From Lunularia cruciata (Eukaryota > Streptophyta > Marchantiopsida > Lunulariales > Lunulariaceae): a DNA stretch of 64,000 nucleotides. Below the pieces are notes generated by a model that was not told where the DNA came from, ran no database searches, and saw only the letters and a list, made by a program, of their open reading frames with translations. The translations under genes were made by a program, and so were the position numbers. The DNA lies in assembly GCA_948567375.1 (NCBI GenBank), contig OX419761.1, positions 21,924,243 to 21,988,242 on the forward strand, read 5' to 3'. Within the stretch, counting starts at the first letter, position 1, and the number at the start of each line of letters is the position of its first letter. Of this stretch, positions 19,820 through 30,777 are shown piece by piece.

Positions 19820-22639
19820 TATGATAACACAACAAATATCACTTTTGTGGTAATCAATAAGTAAGCATTTTTTCTCACAAAGATATTGGTTCAAAATGGT
19901 CAAATACAAAGTAAAATGTCACAAAGAGTTCTTCTTGATTTAGCATCTTGGGTAGAAACCACACCCATAAGAGAGTAGCAAGTGCTCAACTCGTAGTCTT
20001 GTCCCAAATTAACAACACCCATACTCATAATTCTTCAAACTCTTTCTAAATCAATACTGATTGTGATGATTCAATTTTCCAAAAGAAGGCTACTCCACCA
20101 CAAAATGACTTTACCTCAAAATTGTTCCACCCCTCCATTGAAAACATAACTGCCTCAATCAAAATTTCTTTGCATCAATCCAATATTGTGATCACAATGA
20201 TAAATACTATCAACACTACAATTCCTCATAGATTCATCAAGGCATTACCTCAATTGCACTCCATTCAAGATTAAACACACAAAATGAATATCAATGCTAT
20301 AGAATCCAACATCTACAACCCACTGATTGCAAATTGAATTTTCCCAAACACTCACAAACACAAACACAAGATTGACACTCAAAATTAAGCTGAAACAACA
20401 AGCATGCAATCACAACACTCTACTTTCCTCAACTTCAAAAATACAAATAATAATAACAACTCATTGCAAATGCCTCTTTTAAAAAGGTAGAGAGCACTTA
20501 CAATTATCTTAACTACCTTAACTGCTTCAATTGCTACTTTACAAATCCACAAATTAGAAGTGTCACTCCAATTCTTCATATCTCTTCAAATCTCAAAACT
20601 ATTACTCTAATCAAATCCAATGTCTACCTTGACTTCTACACCCAATGTAACTACAAGCACCTCCTCCACTTCAGGTTCATGTACTACTCTGACATCTTCT
20701 TTTATTACTATCAATTTGAACTGAAATCTTCAGTCTAAACTGAAAGTGAAGTTATTACTATGCTAATTTCTTTCTTCTACTCTACTCTAACTTCTTTAGA
20801 TGACTCATGTAACTCACCCAAAGTCACATGTACTCCTATATCAATTACTTCACATCAAGTTTCTTCCTTCACACTACTACAAATTCCATCTAATCTCTAT
20901 CTAATTAAGTCTAATCTGAGATAGACATTGTCTTCTCCTTCAATGATCTTTCTATCTACTCTATCTTTTAATCAAATAAACAATTTGTTCAGTTTGGTAT
21001 CCTTCATCTTCCTCCTCCTTGTTTCCTACACTACTAACTTCAACTTGTGCAATCTTGCTTCTTCCCACTGTACTTCTACTTCAGTACTTAGCATTGCTTT
21101 CAAAATTCTGACAATCTCTCCTATAGAGTCCAATGTTTTCTTTGGAGCTAACTCTCCTGAGTTCTTTTTGCTTCAATGAGTTGAAATGAGTTCCAACTCA
21201 TTTTGATACATCTTCAACTCCTCTTCAAACTCCACTTTAAATGCTTCTTTCTCTTCCATATAATGAGCAATCTGAGCTTTTGCACTTTTCACCAAACCCT
21301 ACAACCTTTCTTCTTTTTGACTTCTACTCACAAGCTCCCATTGCTAGGCTTGATCTTTCTCTATTGAACCTGTGATCTCAAGCTCTTCAACTTTTGCTCC
21401 AGTACCACCATGATGGCCTTGGAATGCACTACTTCAAGTTGCATGTCATTGAACTCTACCTTCAATCTTTTGAATGCCCTGTTTTGCTCCTTCAATTCTT
21501 CTCCTTGATGCTTAATAGTAATACCATGCTTCTCAAAACTCTCCTACAGATTCTTGAAACTCTACTTCCAAAGTACCACATCAAACCAAAGTACTTTAGC
21601 TTCCTCCTATCCCCAGGTTAACTTCTCCTTCAACTTCAATACTTCCTCACTTAGACCCTTCACCACCTGCAATTCATGTTTCACTCCCAAATGATCTCAT
21701 TGCATCTCCTTCTTCTTATTTTGCAATTCCAAAGCAATAGACAAATGATCTTGGACAAATACTCCATCCCTTTGAACTCTTCCACTTCACCTTCTCTATC
21801 TTCTTTGTCCTAGGCTTCAATAGGCAATTCTTCTTTTGGTGCTTTATCCCAAATCTCACCTTCAAACTAATTTCCTCCAAGCTCTCTTCTTCATACACTT
21901 GACTTAGTCATGCAATTGCAGACTACATACCTCCCTTTGATCTTGCTCCTCATGGAAACACTAGTGCTGGCTCTTCTTCCCTCTCCTCCAAGATATCTAC
22001 TTTGGCAAACTCCAAGTATTAGTTGTCTCCTCTTTCCAACTATTCAATTTGTGCATGGAACACCCTATCATCTTCATTAGCTCCTTTGTCCACCAATTGC
22101 TAAACCTTGAGCTCTCCATCACTCTTGCTTGATTCCTTACTCTATAGCATGATTTCTTCTTCTTCTTTTGAGTCCTTGCCTTTGCTCTTGCCTTTGCCTT
22201 CAAACTCTTCTCTTGATGACAGGTCCACTACCGCTTTGTGCCTTGGGTTCAATCTCCTTGTCTTTTGTGATTGAATTAGGGATATTACATTCTTTGGTCA
22301 ATTCCTCTTCCTTGATTTTGGCTTTGGAATGGATATTGATACAATTCTTTCTTGTCCTATTCTTGCAATGTCTTTGTCATCTCCTCAAATCTACCTTATG
22401 TAATATTGCTTGTCTACATCTACATGTTAACATAGATCTTCATGGAAATGTGGCACCATCACCTTCTTCTCTTTTGCATTGAGAAGATTCAACCTCAGGT
22501 AAAGATGTGATATGAGCATTACAAAGTAATGTGGAGGCACATTCATCCTCTAGTTCATGATCATTTTCCTTGTTTGTAGGTGAAAGCACCTTGCCTAGTT
22601 CACCTTCTCCCTTGCAAGCATTTGGTAGAAGAACATCAC
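19820..22639 (-). repeat. Solo B-type LTR on the minus strand, first part (TSD ctatc)
   Basis: The reverse complement matches the 3' three quarters of the B LTR, including 'gggtgtggtttctacc' near 19960, the U5 region, and ORF-L remnants across about 20900-22600. Its start (tatgataac, for tgtgacaac) is preceded by ctatc at 19815-19819. The LTR is interrupted at 22639 by element B and continues at 44104-45088, where the second ctatc follows. Total length about 3.8 kb, as expected for this LTR. Confidence 0.75.
20900..22600 (-). pseudogene. ORF-L remnant in the minus-strand solo LTR
   Basis: The minus strand shows the coiled-coil half of ORF-L with many stops, for example the part matching the 'EARLHELKLLVQETR' region of the B copy near 21000-21090. 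The N-terminal half is found beyond the B insertion, at about 44105-44280. The divergence makes this one of the oldest ORF-L copies. Confidence 0.6.
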
Positions 22640-23023
22640 TGTGGTGCCCACATTTTTTGTTTTTTAAAATAAAGGAGAAGAAGTGTATAGAGAAGTCGGA
22701 TTATGCCTGTATGGCCGAAGAAGGCGAAGAAAATTGTCTTCGGGATGAAACCCAAAGTAAAGTGACTTTGGGTCATAAGGCGAAGTACTCGGAAATGCCG
22801 TGTTAGCAAACAATACAAAGTAAATTGTCTTTGGATCAGGGGGAGCTCAACCCGAGGCGAAGACAGTCTAACAACCTTTCGTCAGGGCGAGAAATTCAAG
22901 AAGGGGCCGTTTCAAAACTGGTGGCTCATACGCACGAAGGTTGATTGACAGTGATAGGTGCATGCAGGAGGTGTGATTTCTCGGTAGAAACTCAAAGCGA
23001 CGGAAGACGAAGAAGTGCAACTC

Positions 23024-23031
23024 TATAAAAA
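23024..23031 (+). promoter_or_regulatory. Upstream TATA box in the B LTR, ahead of ORF-L
   Basis: 'tataaaaa' in 'gcaactctataaaaat', also present in the 3' LTR at 40725-40732. It lies about 300 bp before the ORF-L start codon and could be a dedicated U3 promoter for ORF-L (inferred). The element's own promoter is the second TATA box at 25667. Confidence 0.45.
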
Positions 23032-23332
23032 TCAAAACTCCAACGACAAAATATCGAGCAATTTTCCTTTGCCATTGAGGAGTCGTCTTGTAGGGGATCG
23101 GGGAAATGGAAATAGAGTTGGACTTGTGTTAGTGCGCAAGGGAGAAGTTGCAAGAGAGAAATCTAGAGATAGTAAGAAAACAGAAGAGATGGGAAGAGGA
23201 AAGAAAAACTCTTAATTCACAGTGAGAAATCATGCGATTTGGAGAATAGATGTAGTAGCAAGGATTGAAGTCTTGAGCCGACTTTGGATCACTTTTCTGG
23301 CATGGAATTGGAACGTAAGTTTTCTAGGATTC

Positions 23333-25550
23333 ACGACAGAAATCATCGAGAGTAAATGTCTTGATGGTCCCAAGGAAGAAGGGAAGAGAGGAAATCCAGC
23401 TTGCTGGACAAAGTCGGATTGGAGACTCGTACTCGGGAAGGAGGCGGATTCGGAGCAAGGAGCCACGTTCTTGGGGAAAGGAGAGATAGCCCAAGAAACA
23501 CAAGAGGTGAGAGATGCCTTCTCGTCGAAGACGACAAAGAATGGGTACAAAGTTGAGAGCTACAAGGACCCTGTGAGGAGAGGAATTGTGAGTGCACTAA
23601 TGGCCATCCTAAAGCCGGAGAGAACCACTTATGTGATGAAGCACCAAGCGGTGTTCTTTCACAAGTTATTTGCAGGAGAACCAATCAATTGGGCAAAGTG
23701 CTTTCATGGGAGAACAAGGTAGATGGTGTGGAATCTACGGGATAAGTCGCCTCCACACTACATCATACCATTTGCAACACATTTCTACCTCGGGTTGAAT
23801 TTGCTCAGTTTGGAGCACAGACGACTACTATGCAAAGACAATGAAAAACATGGAGGTCGTGGTAAGTACCCCGACAAAGAAGAGAACTTGGCAAGCAGAA
23901 GCCGAAGAAACCAAGAAACCTTGGAAGATGCAGAAAAATAACCCAAGGTGAGGGATGGTGGTGATTGAGTCAGAAGATGAAGACTCAAAAGGAGAAGCCG
24001 AGCTCAAAACGGAGGACTCGGAACGTGAGGAGGAACCTGAGCTGACACTGCAGAGTGGAGATACTAGTAGTGATAGTGAAGACGGTGGAGAAATGACCTC
24101 GGCACCAGCGGCTGAAGAATACGAAGAAGAAGTGCAGGCCAAAGTAGAAGCCGAAGACAATGCGGCGCTGCAAGACGAAGTACCGGTGCTAGAGGAGAAG
24201 AAGATCGCAGTACAGCGAGGCATTCGCTCGAGACGTAAGGTGAAGTGTGAAGCGGAGCCGAGTAGAGTGAAGGAAGAGGTAGAAGAAAGCTCGGGTAGTG
24301 AGGCGTCGATTCCGATACAAAGACTCCAGAGAAGAAGGCGAGTATAGGGAGAACACGAAGAGAGAAGAGAGACTACTTCGTGGGAGGAAGAAGTTGCCAA
24401 TAATGGAGTAGATTACCTACAAGAAGTAGTGTGCCCGCTGTTGGTGAAGTTGGAACAGAAGAAGAAGGAGATGCAGTCTACTTGTCCAGAGGTAAAGACT
24501 GTTTTGCAGGTCTTATCAAGATTAGAAGAAGAGAACTCGGAGTTGAAGAAGAGTGTAACCAGAGGTGAGGAAGAGAGAGAAGTACTGCGAGCGGAAGCAG
24601 TAGAGAGAAGTCAGGTAATTGAAGACCTGAAGAGAGAAGTGAGTTATCGAGAGGATCTTGCAAGGAAGAGTGACATTGCAAGGGAGAGACAGGTAGCGGA
24701 GCACGAAATCTTGAAGTAGCAGTTTGTGAATTCAAGAGTAGAGCTTATCCATGCTATGGCAAGGGTAGCATCAAAAGACCAAGAGCTCGATCGAGTGATG
24801 GAGAGTATGGAGGAGAAGAAGCAACTCTGGCAAAGAGAGTTGTTTGTGCGGTATAGAGAAGAAGAGAGATTACGAGAATTACTTCGTAATCAGGAAGAGA
24901 AAATCATACAGAAGGAGAAAGAGAAGTAGGCGGTGAAGGCCGAGTTCGAAGAAGAATTGGTGATGTACAGAGAGGAATGGCTTGCAGATTGGGAACGAGA
25001 ACAAAAGACAATATTGGAGCCATTGAAGGAAATAATCCTCAGAGTGAACACAATGTTGAGTACAAAAGCCAGCGTTCGGATTGAAGAAGCGCGACTGCAC
25101 GAGTTGAAGTTGTTGGAGTTGAAATTGTTGGTGCAGGAAACGAGGCGAAGATAGGCAAAAGACACCAAGATGAACGCCTTGTTGATTAAATTGAGAACTC
25201 GTGTAGATAGGAAGATCTTAGAAGTAGAAGACAATATTTCAATTAGATTAGACTTAGTGAAAATAGAGATAGAAAAGCTTCGGCAGGATGTTAAGGCAAA
25301 ACCCGAAGTAGATAACATAGGAATCCAAATGTCTTTGGAGTTGCCCTCAAAGACATTAGAGAAGAGTGGGTCGAAGGATGAAGAGTTAGATAAATTACCC
25401 ACTAGTGCAATTTCAGATCAAGAAAGAGAATTGTTGGATCTGGTAGAAGATGTAGGAGATGTGAAACCCGAGGAAAATGTAGTAGGAAGTAAGATTACTT
25501 CGGGTTTGGGTTCGAAAGCCGAAGAAGAAGTAGGCATTGGATCGGATTAG
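23333..25550 (+). pseudogene. ORF-L copy in the 5' LTR of B, broken
   Basis: Same protein as the 3' LTR copy (41026-43310) but more damaged. The start codon is ACG where the 3' copy has ATG; a CAG-to-TAG stop lies at 23720-23722; an 89-bp deletion near 23812 removes part of the N-terminal domain and shifts the frame. TAG stops near 24927 and 25153 are shared with the 3' copy. The acidic and coiled-coil parts are still recognisable, including 'SGDTSSDSEDGGEMTSAP'. The final segment (25170-25550) is almost identical to its partner. Confidence 0.75.
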
Positions 25551-25666
25551 TAACCAATTTGATATTTGAAGGGGCAGATATGAAGAGGTGCATTGTCATT
25601 TCGGATCTGCAGGTTAGAACAGTTGTTGTAGAAGGGAATAGTTGTTAGAACTATCAAATGCTTTAC

Positions 25667-25673
25667 TATTTAA
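25667..25673 (+). promoter_or_regulatory. Main TATA box of the B LTR
   Basis: 'tatttaa' in 'ctttactatttaagagtggc', about 120 bp after the ORF-L stop. It is conserved at 43427-43433 and, in the solo LTR, at 48464-48470. Transcription from about 25700 would make ORF-L part of U3 and leave R-U5 of about 640 bp. Confidence 0.55.
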
Positions 25674-26350
25674 GAGTGGCATTTGCAGGAAATTGTTGTT
25701 CAGTGCTCATTATTTTTGAGAATAGATAAAGCGAAGTGCTGTGAAGCAGTGCTCGTCGCTTGAGCTTGATTCCGAGTATCAATTTCACAATTGTGTTTGT
25801 GAATGTTTGGAGAAATTTGAAGTGCAAGTCAGAGTGGTTGTTGGATGTTGGATTCCACAGCCTTGATCTTCATTCTGTGTGTTTGATCTTGAGTGAAGTG
25901 CAATCAAAGCAATGCCTTGACAGATCTGAGAGGAATTGTAGTGTTGGTAGTATTCTGCATTTGTGAGTGCAGTACGAAGTTGATGTGAAGCAATTTTGAT
26001 CGAGGAAGTTGTGCCTTCAGTGGAGGGGTGGAACACAATTCTGAAGCAAAGTCGTTTTGCAGTGAAGTGCCGTTTTTGGGAGAGCCTGAATCATCACAAT
26101 CAAGATTGTTTGGAAAGATTTGATGGAGTTGTGATTATGGAGTGTTAATTTGTGACAAGACTGCGAATCAGTGCTTGTTACTCTCTTCTGGGTGTGGTTT
26201 CTACCTGAGAGATTAAAGACGCAACCAAGAAAAACTGAAATTGTTACTTTGCTTCATATTTGACCAATTCTGACTCGTATCTCTGCGGAAACAAACTTTA
26301 CTTACCCAATTACCGCAAAAGTGATATTTGCCGGGTTGTCACATGATTTT

Positions 26351-26368
26351 TGGTGCCGCTGCTTGGGA
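26351..26368 (+). other. Primer-binding site of element B
   Basis: 'tggtgccgctgcttggga' starts eight bases after the LTR end. It resembles the tRNA-Asp-type site of Athila/Tat elements with several differences; the tRNA is not certain. Confidence 0.6.
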
Positions 26369-26434
26369 TACAAATCTCGGAAGTGGAAAAAAAATACAAA
26401 GCCAAATTGGAAACTAGGTATCAATGCAATATGA

Positions 26435-28528
26435 ATGTCTGCATTGAAAGAACAACGGGAAGAGAGAGCTCAAAGACGAGCACTTCAGCGTGAAGAAGAC
26501 GAACGTCTGAACGTCCCATCCATCGTTGACAAGACTGAACAAGAGGTGTTGGATTTTCAACTCCTTCACGAAGTGCAAGAAGCCCTACGAGAACTTGACC
26601 ACAAGAAACACGAAGGCGGTTGGCAAGGCTACTTTGCATCTCCTTCTTCTTCCAAGAAGAAGAAAGAATCGAGTGGGCAAACATATGCATTGCGGCCTAG
26701 TACACCAACTTCCCCTGGAGCTGTAAAGGAAGTTGTTTCCTTGAAGACCTTTGTTCGAGCAAAGACAGCACGAACACTTACTGAAGACGAGTGTCAATAT
26801 CTTCTACGAACGATTCCTCAGTTGTCCCAAAGGAATTTTGAAGAACCCATCGAAGGTGTTGATCCTAAATCTTCCACTCGGGTTGAAGTTGACACCCTCA
26901 CAACAGAAATTATTGAAGAAGACCCTACTTTGAATTTGACGAATTGGAATCCCTGGGCTGACAATACGGCGTCAATTCCAGCCAATCCTTCCGTTCCGTC
27001 AAGTTCCACATTACCTCAGCCGATCCCAGTGCATCGAACGATGACTTTGCTCCCTGTCACCCGACACGCCTATCAGAAGTATAAGGGGACATAACAAGAT
27101 GAAGATCCCGATGAATTCATTGAAGAATTCAAAGTCATCTCCTTTGCTAACAAGGAGCATGACTCGGCGGATAGACTGAGAATTTTCCCAAGTCTGCTTT
27201 GCAAGAAAGCTCGGAGCTGGTACACCCATGTGACTCAGAAGGGGTTTGTACCATTGGACTGGGCGGACTTGAGAAACAACTTCCTGGAACGATTCCGGGA
27301 GGTTGACTACGATACGAGTGTCTTTGTAGCACTCAACGATTTAGACCGGGGCAAGAAGGAGAAGTTGAGAGACTACTCTGAGCGGTTCATGGCATTACTG
27401 AACGAGTTCCCAAGCAATCGGGGGTGGTGGGATACTCTGATGCCCAAGCCATTACCTGGTTCCTCGGGAGCCTTTCACCAGAGATATGAATATTTGCCAG
27501 GGAGAGGAACGTAACTTCCCTGGACAAAGTACTCAAACATGTCGCTCGTTATGAAGCGGCCCACTCTCACTCTGCCGGTAATTGGAGAAATCGGGAGAAG
27601 AAGGGCAAGAAGCCCAAAAGGAGAGCTTCGCACAGCACCTCTCCTTCTTCGGACGAATCCTCTACGTCTTCGAGCTCTTCTTTGGAATCCGAAGAAGAAT
27701 CAAAGCCAAGACGAGTCAGAAGATGTGGAGGCAAGAAACCAGTGACTCCTCCAACCAAGAGTGTACATAAGGCGGATACTAAGTTGGATGCCCTCATCAA
27801 GGAGTTTTTGGATTTCAAGATCCAGATGATTGGGGCTAAGGACCAAAGAAAGGCCCCAGCATTTGGATGATCTAATGTGTGGTGCACCGCATGTGGCAAA
27901 TCCAGCCACGCCAACATAGAATGCAATACTCGTAATGCATTCCCGGTGCAGCAAATTGATTGGGTTCCGGGATGGAACCAAGACGAGGACAAAGAGGCGG
28001 TGTACCAAACTCAGGAGGTACAGCCTCAACCGAGCACATTGTATCAAGGTCCGAGGTTTGGACCCAGGGAGTATAACCCCAATGCTCCTCCATGAAGACC
28101 ACCGATGAGCAACCAAAATTGCCCTCAGAATGTTGCACCCGGAGCTTGTTATAATTGTGGCTCGATGGGACATTGGTCTCCAAATTGTCCCGAGCCAAGA
28201 AGGCAAATTGGGTATGTTCCCCTGTGTGGAAATTGTACAGGATTGGGGCATACGGGCAACCAATGCCCTCACCCACCAAACCCGAAGCCGCCGGTAAAAT
28301 ATGTACAGACCCTGTTGAGCGTGCAACACTTCAGCTGAAGGGGGATACGAATGTAAATTGTATTACGCTTGAGGAAGAAAGACCTCAAGAAGGGAGTCCA
28401 GCCACAGAAGAAGAATAGCCAGACCTTGAAGTTTTGAAAGTTGAGACACGCTCCAGCAAGAAGAAGCGTGATTCCAAAGAACTGAGTACGACCTTGTCGT
28501 CTTCCCAAAAGGCGAAGAGACAGCGCCC
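26435..28528 (+). pseudogene. gag: gag of element B, broken, with three zinc knuckles
   Basis: ATG at 26435 opens a charged, coiled-coil-like N-terminus. A TAA at 27092-27094 interrupts the frame, which continues into the capsid domain ('DEFIEEFKVISFANKEHD', 'KKARSWYTHVTQKGF', 'NNFLERFREVDYD'). There is a frameshift near 27420 and more stops, for example near 27868 and 28093. The nucleocapsid part has three CCHC knuckles: 27883-27924, 28147-28188 and 28225-28266, each C-x2-C-x4-H-x4-C. Plant Ty3/gypsy Gags usually have one. The reading then runs towards protease and is cut at 28528 by the A3 insertion; pol resumes at 36332. Confidence 0.85.
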
Positions 28529-29207
28529 TGTAACACCCATTTGTGCATGTGTGTGGTATTGTGATATTTAGCTTGGTATTACAAGTACTTAAGAGATATT
28601 ATTTATATAGAGATAAAGGATGGTTCTATATTAGTCATGGTTAGCTAAAGTTAGTCATAGCTAAGATAGATGGGACCTTACTTTAGAGGAAGTAGAAAAG
28701 ATGAGCACCACTATTTTGGATTTTAGTGTGTTGACTTGGTATTATTCCTAGGGGTTTGGCTTTGGGGAAAGAGTTGAGAACTCTTGGGCCCGCAAGCCTT
28801 TTTGTTTTGGATTCTTCTTTAGTCCAAGGATAGCCCATGTGAAGGAATCCTTGCTTTAGTGGTTGGGTCAAGATAAGGGGAATATGCCCATGTGTATGGA
28901 TATTCCTTTCTACTTTTTGACTTTACTTGACTTTTAGTCTAGTAACTTGAGTTACTACGGTAATTAGTAACTTTGGTACGTAACTATTTCACAAGTATAT
29001 AAACAAGGGGTGAGGAGGTACTCATCATCCTTTCATTTGCAACTATCTCTCTCTCATTGAGTTCTCTAGTGAGCAATGTCTTGAGTCTTGGAGTGTTAGC
29101 CTTGGAGGAGTATGATGGAGTTGGGGTTCCTTGCCTTCTTAGTCCATGGTGCGCTACCATAATAGCCATCAGAGGTTCATCCTGAGTGAGAGACAGGCCG
29201 GCTCACA
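28529..29207 (+). repeat. 5' LTR of A3
   Basis: tgtaac...ctcaca, 679 bp, lacking the 13-bp block of the older A copies. Confidence 0.95.
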
Positions 29208-29211
29208 TTTT

Positions 29212-29229
29212 TGGTTCCGTTGCCGGGAC
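29212..29229 (+). other. Primer-binding site of A3
   Basis: Same 18 bases as in A2 (tRNA-Asp-like). Confidence 0.75.
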
Positions 29230-30067
29230 CTCTCTAGAAGGCAAGATAATGTTCCGCGTCCAATTCTACATTAGGCAGAAGGAGGCTATGAGAGCTCACT
29301 TGGAGAGAACATTAGGAGAGGAGAGGGCTGAACTTATGTTAGAGAACCAAGATCCATTTGTATACCCTGTAGTTCATTATGATGTCTTTGAGGTGATTTT
29401 GTACATCTTGTACACATGAGAGGAATTGGAGAGATTGTGTGAGGTGGATTGCAGATTTTGGGGATTAAGGTGATTTTGGGCAAAATCTCAAGTTTGAGAT
29501 CTGGACTTGAGATTTCTACACATGATAGCTTGGGTTATCTTCCAGTTAGCACACTTGAAATTATTGAGAGAGCTTCTATGCGCACTGGGCTAGAACTTTT
29601 GAAAGTTGATAGGGTAAAGTGCTCCCGCAACTGCATGCTCTCTGGAAAATTGTACAGAGTCTGCCATTTCTTCAATTTTTAGTGAATTGTCCTGAAAATT
29701 TTTAAGAAAATTCAGTGCATTGTATCCTACCTGGTGCCACAAAAATTAGAGAGAGATCATTTTTGCGCAGTGCGTTATGAGTTTTTGAAGTGAGGGGGGT
29801 GGTTTTCAGACCAAATCTGAAATATGGGTGCTGAATAGAAAGGTGTCTAGGCCAAATGGCTTGATGAAAAGATCTAAAATTTTGCAGGGAGGGACACCCT
29901 AGAGTTGTGATCAAGTGTGGAAAATTTCAGAGGACTGTGACATATTCGTTGGGAGATTTGAGTGACATTGTGAGGAAGGGTCAATTCTGCAGAGTGGAGA
30001 TCTCATGCATGAGAAGTTTGAGATCAACAAAAAGCATGTTTGAGTGTTTAGATTCATCTTTGGGAAC

Positions 30068-30541
30068 ATGGAGGGTCATCAAGAGTGGAAATTGAGATTA
30101 TGCAAGGTTCCCCAAGGGTTTGAGGTGATTGTAGGGGTGGATTTGAGGAAAAGAGAGTTTACAATAGAATTTGAAGAGAGTGTTGAGAGGATCCAAAAAC
30201 CTACACCACTTGGAGGAAAGAGTGAGTCTAAGTGCTTTCTATGTGGAGAGAAGGGACATAAGGCAAGTTCATGTCCATTAACCTTTGAGAGCAAGAGATT
30301 GAGGGAAAGGAGAGGCTTACTTGACTTGGGTTTGCATGTTGGACCTTCTTCACCAAGATTGGGAGGGAGAAGATCTAAGACCAAGGAGTTGTGTGAGGTT
30401 TGTGGAGTTGAAGGACTTCCAAAAGGACATGAGTGTAGTGGAGTAAAAGCACTTTTGGAAACTTTGGTGAAGGATCTTGGAGAGAGTCTTAGTACAGCTA
30501 CAGAAATACTACCACCTTCATCAGCTAGTTCTCAAGATTAG
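30068..30541 (+). CDS. ORF0 of A3, zinc-knuckle protein
   Basis: 157 residues, the same length as ORF0 of A2, and intact. Both Cys/His clusters are kept: 'CFLCGEKGHKASSC' and the later C-x2-C-x8-H-x1-C. Only a few amino-acid differences from A2 were seen, for example Gly for Ser after the initial Met-Glu and Val for Leu in the 'EVI(L/V)GV' stretch. It remains open although gag-pol of the same element has two stops; with so few differences this may be chance. Function unknown; an RNA-binding accessory role is inferred from the knuckle. Confidence 0.68.
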   Translation: MEGHQEWKLRLCKVPQGFEVIVGVDLRKREFTIEFEESVERIQKPTPLGGKSESKCFLCGEKGHKASSCPLTFESKRLRERRGLLDLGLHVGPSSPRLGGRRSKTKELCEVCGVEGLPKGHECSGVKALLETLVKDLGESLSTATEILPPSSASSQD

Positions 30542-30777
30542 TGATGGAGATAATCTTTCAACTTATGGATAAACTATCCATGAGAGTTAGATTAATATGC
30601 ACTCTAGGATTTGATGTTGCTATAGAAATCTTGGAGCAACCTGAACCTTTTGTGTTCCCTAGAGTGGATTATTCTCAGATGGTGTTAGTCATGTATATAC
30701 TCTATTAGTAATAGAGTGAGAGAAAAGAAAAGAGAAAAAAAAAAATTAAGAGAAAAGAAAGATAGTGAGGGGTTAAG

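Larger units (their letters stand above)
22640..26343 (+). repeat. 5' LTR of element B (3704 bp)
   Basis: Starts tgtggtgccc and ends gttgtcaca. Compared with the 3' LTR it lacks 89 bp (equivalent to 41507-41595, junction near 23812) and has a 15-bp duplication near 25110. It contains two TATA boxes (23024, 25667) and a broken copy of ORF-L. Confidence 0.93.

Noticed and set aside
24429-25550. Coiled-coil ORFs as a host gene (kinesin or myosin-like)
   Set aside because: They lie wholly within the LTR, occur in four LTR copies in register with LTR ends, and continue the ORF-L frame.
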